From contig JAFRZQ010000399.1 of the NCBI GenBank assembly GCA_017442465.1, forward strand, positions 1 through 9,785: a DNA stretch of 9,785 nt, in the 5' to 3' direction. A program made the translations under genes and the position numbers. Origin of the DNA: Anaerotignum sp. (GTDB taxonomy: Bacteria; Bacillota; Clostridia; Lachnospirales; Anaerotignaceae). Shown piece after piece: positions 6,713 to 9,785 of the stretch; position 1 is the first letter of the stretch, and every line of letters starts with the position of its first letter. Below the pieces are notes generated by a model. It was not told the DNA's origin and did no database searches. It worked only from the letters and a program-made list of their open reading frames with translations.

Positions 6713-9265
6713 ATGAAGTGGAAAAGCAAGAAAAAGCTTAGCTTATTTTTATCGATTGCCCTGTTGTTTGGCAGTATTCCTATCTCGGTCGCAGCAGCAG
6801 ATAATGGTAAAACAATTAGGATAGTAGTTGATGGTGTTGTTCATACATGTCCAGTTAATGTGCAGAATGGGAAATGGTTTATCACTAAATCAAATGCTGA
6901 AAAAATCTTTGGAAATTCTAACAATTTAACTGGTGGCAGCATTGATCTTCAACAATATGCAAAAGCAAGAAACATCAGCTATGAACAGGATACAGTTTTG
7001 GATGCCGCTTATTTTCATACGTATGAAACCTATTCGGGCGTAGAGCGTTCCTCTTTTTATCGAGCATTTACTGAAGGATTGGTTGATGAAAGCTGGCGTA
7101 GTCGTACACAACAACAGATTTCCAGTAAAGATTATCGTGCTATGCTGGCAAAATTAGTACAGACATATGCTCCAGACAAGATGGCTTTTTTTGATCAGCA
7201 AGTTTCTAAAACAGAAAATATGCCTATGACAAGAGGACATGGTTTTATGATGGCATATTTTGCGGCGGTTTGCTTAGGGGCTGATACAGTCAACAATCAT
7301 TTTGATCATACCAAAGCTCATGGCGGCGACTTCTGGGATGGTGCAAAAGATGCTGAACGCTTATTTCCGCATATCTATGATGCAAAGACTGTCCATATGA
7401 ATTATGAGATGTATCCCGGCGACAGGATTACATTCCAGAACTATTTCGAAGCGGGATATTTATGGTCTGTTTGGCATAGTTCTCCGCTCACGGATGAACA
7501 GATGTTTACCTTTGATGAACGTGCTGGCAGTATGCATCAGAAAAAACCTTTGACTGTATTTGATGCAGTTTGTACTCTGACCAGACTTTATGACTGGGTC
7601 CATTTTACAGCACCACAATCTGTATCGGTTACTGATCCGCAGGCAGTTACACCGAATCGAAACATTTTGACAGATTTATTGATTAAAAAGGCAAACCAGA
7701 ATCCAACAGTTACAGCTGAACATCATCCAAAGTGGAATGGATTTACGTTTAATCGTGAATATTCTCGGGAAATTGACCCTAATATCACCTCCCATCTGAT
7801 TATATCTGCAGATTGGGGATTTAACAGTGCCAGTGTAAAATTTGATTATGAGTCTTTGTTTGATACAGAAATTACAAAGGTAAATATGGAAAACCTTCTG
7901 TTGCTGGATGAATTCATTGCTACAGCTATCCAGAATAATATGCACCTAAATTTGGTTGCTACTACATTGCCTGGCCGTACCTGTCAAAATGATCAGGATA
8001 CATATACTTCTATTGGAGATTTTGATTTGTTTATCAATGCTAAAAAACAGGAGAAAGCAAATGCCGTCTGGGCACTTTTGGCAGAGAGATATAAAAACAT
8101 TCCCAGTGATTATTTGTCGTTCACGCCATTCTGGGAGGCTACGAATCATGCTTTGAGTACAGGGCTTTCTCATCCGAACTATAGTAGCAAAGATGTTGGG
8201 AAATATTTGAATTCCGTTATCAATGTTATTCACGCAAAAGATAGTGATCGTCTGATTATCTATGAAGCTACCGCTAATACATACGATCCTTTTACAGAAT
8301 GCAGCGATACTGTAAAGCAGATACAAGGGCAGTCCAACATTATGATAAAATACAATTTTGCTGATGAACCTTTCCTTTATTATCGTATGCCTGATGAACA
8401 GGGGGCTCATGTGGATTTTGCGTTCCAGAGCAATTTCCTGCCAGAATATCCTGCATATATATATTCCGTGAGAGACCGAGTCGATGAAAAGCATCCTCTG
8501 ACTCTGGATGGTTGTTTGCCTGCGGGAACCGTATTAAAGTTGTATTTGGAAAAAAGTGATAATGCTACGTTGAAGATTATGGCGGATGATGAGACCCTAT
8601 ACAGCGAAAAACTGAAAGGAAAGACCTATAATACAACTGTTCCAAAGGGGAGATCCATGGCTTACGCAACCAGTGATAAATATGTCAGCGTGACTCTTCC
8701 AGAAGATGCGAACCAGATCATGATTGTTTGCGATGGCGGCGGCTTCGACTGGAGCGGTATGGATGTTACGTTGCCTGCAAAATATGCTGTAGAACGATGG
8801 TATAATGCATCAAACTATGATGTTTTTCAGGGAAGAGAAAAGGAAGAAGGCTTCTTTTTGAAGAAAACATCAACGGTTATGATCAGCCCTAACAATCGTG
8901 ACGGAAGCACAAAACTCACAATCTATGAAGATGTGACCTATAGTTCCGAAGCAATTTTTGAAAAATCCTCTAAAGAAACCATTGTGGATTGGGCAAATAA
9001 ATACAAAGCTTTTGATGGAAACTGTGTGATCCGTATAGAGCCGACCCAATATGGCGGAAGGGACTGGAAAAACGCGATTGCGTATTATACCGATGTCCTC
9101 GAGTTATTCGGTCAGGCTGGATTTAGCTGGTTTTCTAATGAATGGGAGCCTATTACTGACAAAGGTGAAATCGTTGGAGGTATACCTGTTCCATATAAAG
9201 ATTTTAAGGATTTCAATCCAGAAATGCTGAAATTAATGCAGAAATACCAGAACATAATAAGATAA
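6713..9265 (+). CDS. Secreted divergent GH5-like protein with SLH-like module and copper-amine-oxidase-N-like domain
   Basis: The product is 850 residues, with AGAAGGGA about 6 nt before the ATG. Residues 1-29 are a Sec signal peptide (KKKLSLFLSIALLFG, then SVAAA before D30) with no lipobox, unlike the two preceding genes. Residues about 34-70 (IRIVVDGVVHTCPVNVQNGK) resemble the copper amine oxidase N-terminal-like domain found on secreted clostridial proteins. The shared SLH-like module follows (about 104-153 and 278-295: YRAMLAKLVQTYAP; LTVFDAVCTLTRLYDW). From about 340 the protein follows the GH5 lipoprotein block by block. Glu475 (SFTPFWEATNH) and Glu776 (CVIRIEPTQYG) match its catalytic pair, but the conserved Arg, His and Asn are replaced (K376, T417, W474). 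It also has the inserted domain (about 590-690). It may have altered chemistry or may only bind glycan. The 72-bp gap before it holds no clear terminator, so read-through from upstream is likely. Confidence 0.78.
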   Translation: MKWKSKKKLSLFLSIALLFGSIPISVAAADNGKTIRIVVDGVVHTCPVNVQNGKWFITKSNAEKIFGNSNNLTGGSIDLQQYAKARNISYEQDTVLDAAYFHTYETYSGVERSSFYRAFTEGLVDESWRSRTQQQISSKDYRAMLAKLVQTYAPDKMAFFDQQVSKTENMPMTRGHGFMMAYFAAVCLGADTVNNHFDHTKAHGGDFWDGAKDAERLFPHIYDAKTVHMNYEMYPGDRITFQNYFEAGYLWSVWHSSPLTDEQMFTFDERAGSMHQKKPLTVFDAVCTLTRLYDWVHFTAPQSVSVTDPQAVTPNRNILTDLLIKKANQNPTVTAEHHPKWNGFTFNREYSREIDPNITSHLIISADWGFNSASVKFDYESLFDTEITKVNMENLLLLDEFIATAIQNNMHLNLVATTLPGRTCQNDQDTYTSIGDFDLFINAKKQEKANAVWALLAERYKNIPSDYLSFTPFWEATNHALSTGLSHPNYSSKDVGKYLNSVINVIHAKDSDRLIIYEATANTYDPFTECSDTVKQIQGQSNIMIKYNFADEPFLYYRMPDEQGAHVDFAFQSNFLPEYPAYIYSVRDRVDEKHPLTLDGCLPAGTVLKLYLEKSDNATLKIMADDETLYSEKLKGKTYNTTVPKGRSMAYATSDKYVSVTLPEDANQIMIVCDGGGFDWSGMDVTLPAKYAVERWYNASNYDVFQGREKEEGFFLKKTSTVMISPNNRDGSTKLTIYEDVTYSSEAIFEKSSKETIVDWANKYKAFDGNCVIRIEPTQYGGRDWKNAIAYYTDVLELFGQAGFSWFSNEWEPITDKGEIVGGIPVPYKDFKDFNPEMLKLMQKYQNIIR

Positions 9266-9282
9266 CAAATAAAAAATGAAAT

Positions 9283-9327
9283 AATAGAAACCGCTGATAT
9301 GATTTATATTAGCGGTTTCTATTTATG
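9283..9327 (+). terminator. Intrinsic terminator after the surface-protein genes
   Basis: AATAGAAACCGCT (9283-9295) pairs perfectly with AGCGGTTTCTATT (9311-9323). Five further pairs (one G-U) extend the stem to 18 bp with loop GATTT. The hairpin begins 17 bp after the stop codon. The U-run on the right is short (TTTAT), while the left flank is A-rich, so it could also end transcripts coming from the right. Confidence 0.75.
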
Positions 9328-9350
9328 CGCAAATTTGTAAAATCAAACGC

Positions 9351-9632
9351 ATGATTGTAGAAGTAAATGTAGGGTTTTTCGGGCATTTCATTGTGGATCT
9401 GGAAATGAACCATCTGGCCAGATGCAGAACATAGACGGTTGATTCATGATTATTGGGTATGGAACATGGAACGATTAGTTTGATTGGTAATGAAAATTCC
9501 AAATATGATATGTGGAGTAATTACCTCGATTAAATTGGAACACAGAGCTATACCTATGACAACGGCTTCAGCGAAACATTCCCTGTGAATAATACACCGG
9601 TAAATCTGGTTCGTGAGCGTATGGTGAAATAA
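9351..9632 (+). pseudogene. Decayed reading frame of unknown origin
   Basis: One frame from the ATG at 9351 to the TAA at 9630-9632 is interrupted by three in-frame stops (9432-9434, 9447-9449, 9531-9533). The best-preserved parts are MEHGTISLIGNENSKYDMWS followed by NYLD, and, after the TAA at 9531, IGTQSYTYDNGFSETFPV followed by NNTPVNLVRERMVK. These look like real protein composition, and the second piece ends 17 bp before a good terminator, as a gene's 3' end would. No clear start and ribosome binding site accompany it. I do not recognise the family. It could be the 3' remnant of a fourth surface protein or of an older inserted gene. The stretch 9328-9350 holds nothing recognisable. Confidence 0.45.
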
Positions 9633-9649
9633 AACAGTAAAATAGAAAT

Positions 9650-9681
9650 AAGCCCTTTGGTAAATCCAAGGGGCTTGTTTT
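9650..9681 (+). terminator. Intrinsic terminator after the decayed frame
   Basis: AAGCCCTTTGG (9650-9660) pairs with CCAAGGGGCTT (9666-9676) with one G-U pair and a 5-nt loop. It is followed by GTTTT, a classical rho-independent terminator. Its position 17 bp after the stop at 9632 suggests it once ended the gene now decayed. Confidence 0.8.
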
Positions 9682-9692
9682 ATATCATGTTC

Positions 9693-9720
9693 TTGACATG
9701 GGATGACGAGAGGGTAAACT
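9693..9720 (+). promoter_or_regulatory. Probable promoter of the gene starting at 9758
   Basis: A perfect -35 TTGACA (9693-9698) is followed after 16 bp by TAAACT (9715-9720), which matches four of six bases of the -10 consensus. It lies just after the terminator and 37 bp before the start codon. GATAAT at 9721-9726 is a better -10 by sequence but sits 22 bp away, so which hexamer is used is open. Confidence 0.5.
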
Positions 9721-9757
9721 GATAATATAAGAGGATTCGATAAGGATGAGATGGCCT

Positions 9758-9785
9758 ATGGAAGAAAAACGGTGCTATGGATGCA
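9758..9785 (+). CDS. Start of a protein with N-terminal zinc ribbon, possibly a Ser/Thr protein kinase
   Basis: Only nine codons and part of a tenth are visible: MEEKRCYGC, with the last bases probably completing CM. A CYGCM start is the first half of a CxxC...CxxC zinc ribbon found at the N-terminus of many clostridial Hanks-type Ser/Thr kinases and related signalling proteins. AAGGA at 9742-9746 is a suitable ribosome binding site. An ATG at 9751 in another frame lies too close to that site and gives no recognisable protein. It has its own promoter and is probably a separate transcription unit. The kinase identity rests on a very short match. Confidence 0.5.

Noticed and set aside
9351..9434. 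27-codon open frame at 9351 as a small protein gene
   Set aside because: It has no ribosome binding site, no recognisable motif, and continues in the same frame as the decayed sequence downstream, so it is better taken as part of the remnant.
1..9785. tRNA, rRNA, insertion sequence or phage genes
   Set aside because: No tRNA-like cloverleaf, rRNA signature, transposase motif or terminal inverted repeats with target duplication were seen on reading either strand.

Overview
The window looks like a chromosomal segment of a low-to-moderate GC Gram-positive anaerobe of the class Clostridia, most likely a gut Lachnospiraceae or Oscillospiraceae relative. The signs are strong AGGAGG-like ribosome binding sites, lipoprotein signals of the LLAGC type, BspA-type leucine-rich repeats, SLH-like modules, and a downstream gene opening with a CYGCM zinc-ribbon start typical of clostridial Ser/Thr kinases. 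Family assignments come from reading motifs by eye; no database search was possible.

Layout. Positions 1-94 hold the start of a leftward XRE-type regulator. A 199-bp divergent intergenic region follows, then a small cytoplasmic protein with a Sel1/TPR-like segment (294-635). A promoter embedded in a perfect 12-bp inverted repeat (628-667) leads into four co-directional genes for exported proteins: a membrane-anchored leucine-rich repeat protein (707-2098), a GH5-type glycoside hydrolase lipoprotein (2116-4305), a right-handed beta-helix lipoprotein (4364-6640), and a secreted, highly divergent GH5-like protein (6713-9265). A strong hairpin terminator closes the set. The next 490 bp hold a decayed reading frame, a second terminator and a promoter for a gene that starts at 9758 and runs off the window.

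The main observation is that three consecutive proteins with different C-terminal domains share the same roughly 200-residue N-terminal module. It is built like a pair of degenerate SLH motifs, with recurring signatures of the type EFCSILDAMI and DAIRSVERLYE. The two GH5-type proteins also share a probable beta-sandwich inserted between the acid/base and nucleophile glutamates. The second one keeps both glutamates but has lost the surrounding Arg, His and Asn, which suggests a changed reaction or a binding role.

Together the four genes look like one surface-displayed unit. The leucine-rich repeat protein is held by a transmembrane helix, two proteins are held by lipid anchors, and one is released or bound through its modules. 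Their likely target is a host, dietary or self glycan. A 14-bp box (consensus AACGGWWAAACGTT) occurs twice before the small gene and once in the promoter of the surface genes, so the divergent XRE protein may control both. The substrate, the regulator link and the role of the shared module are inferences.
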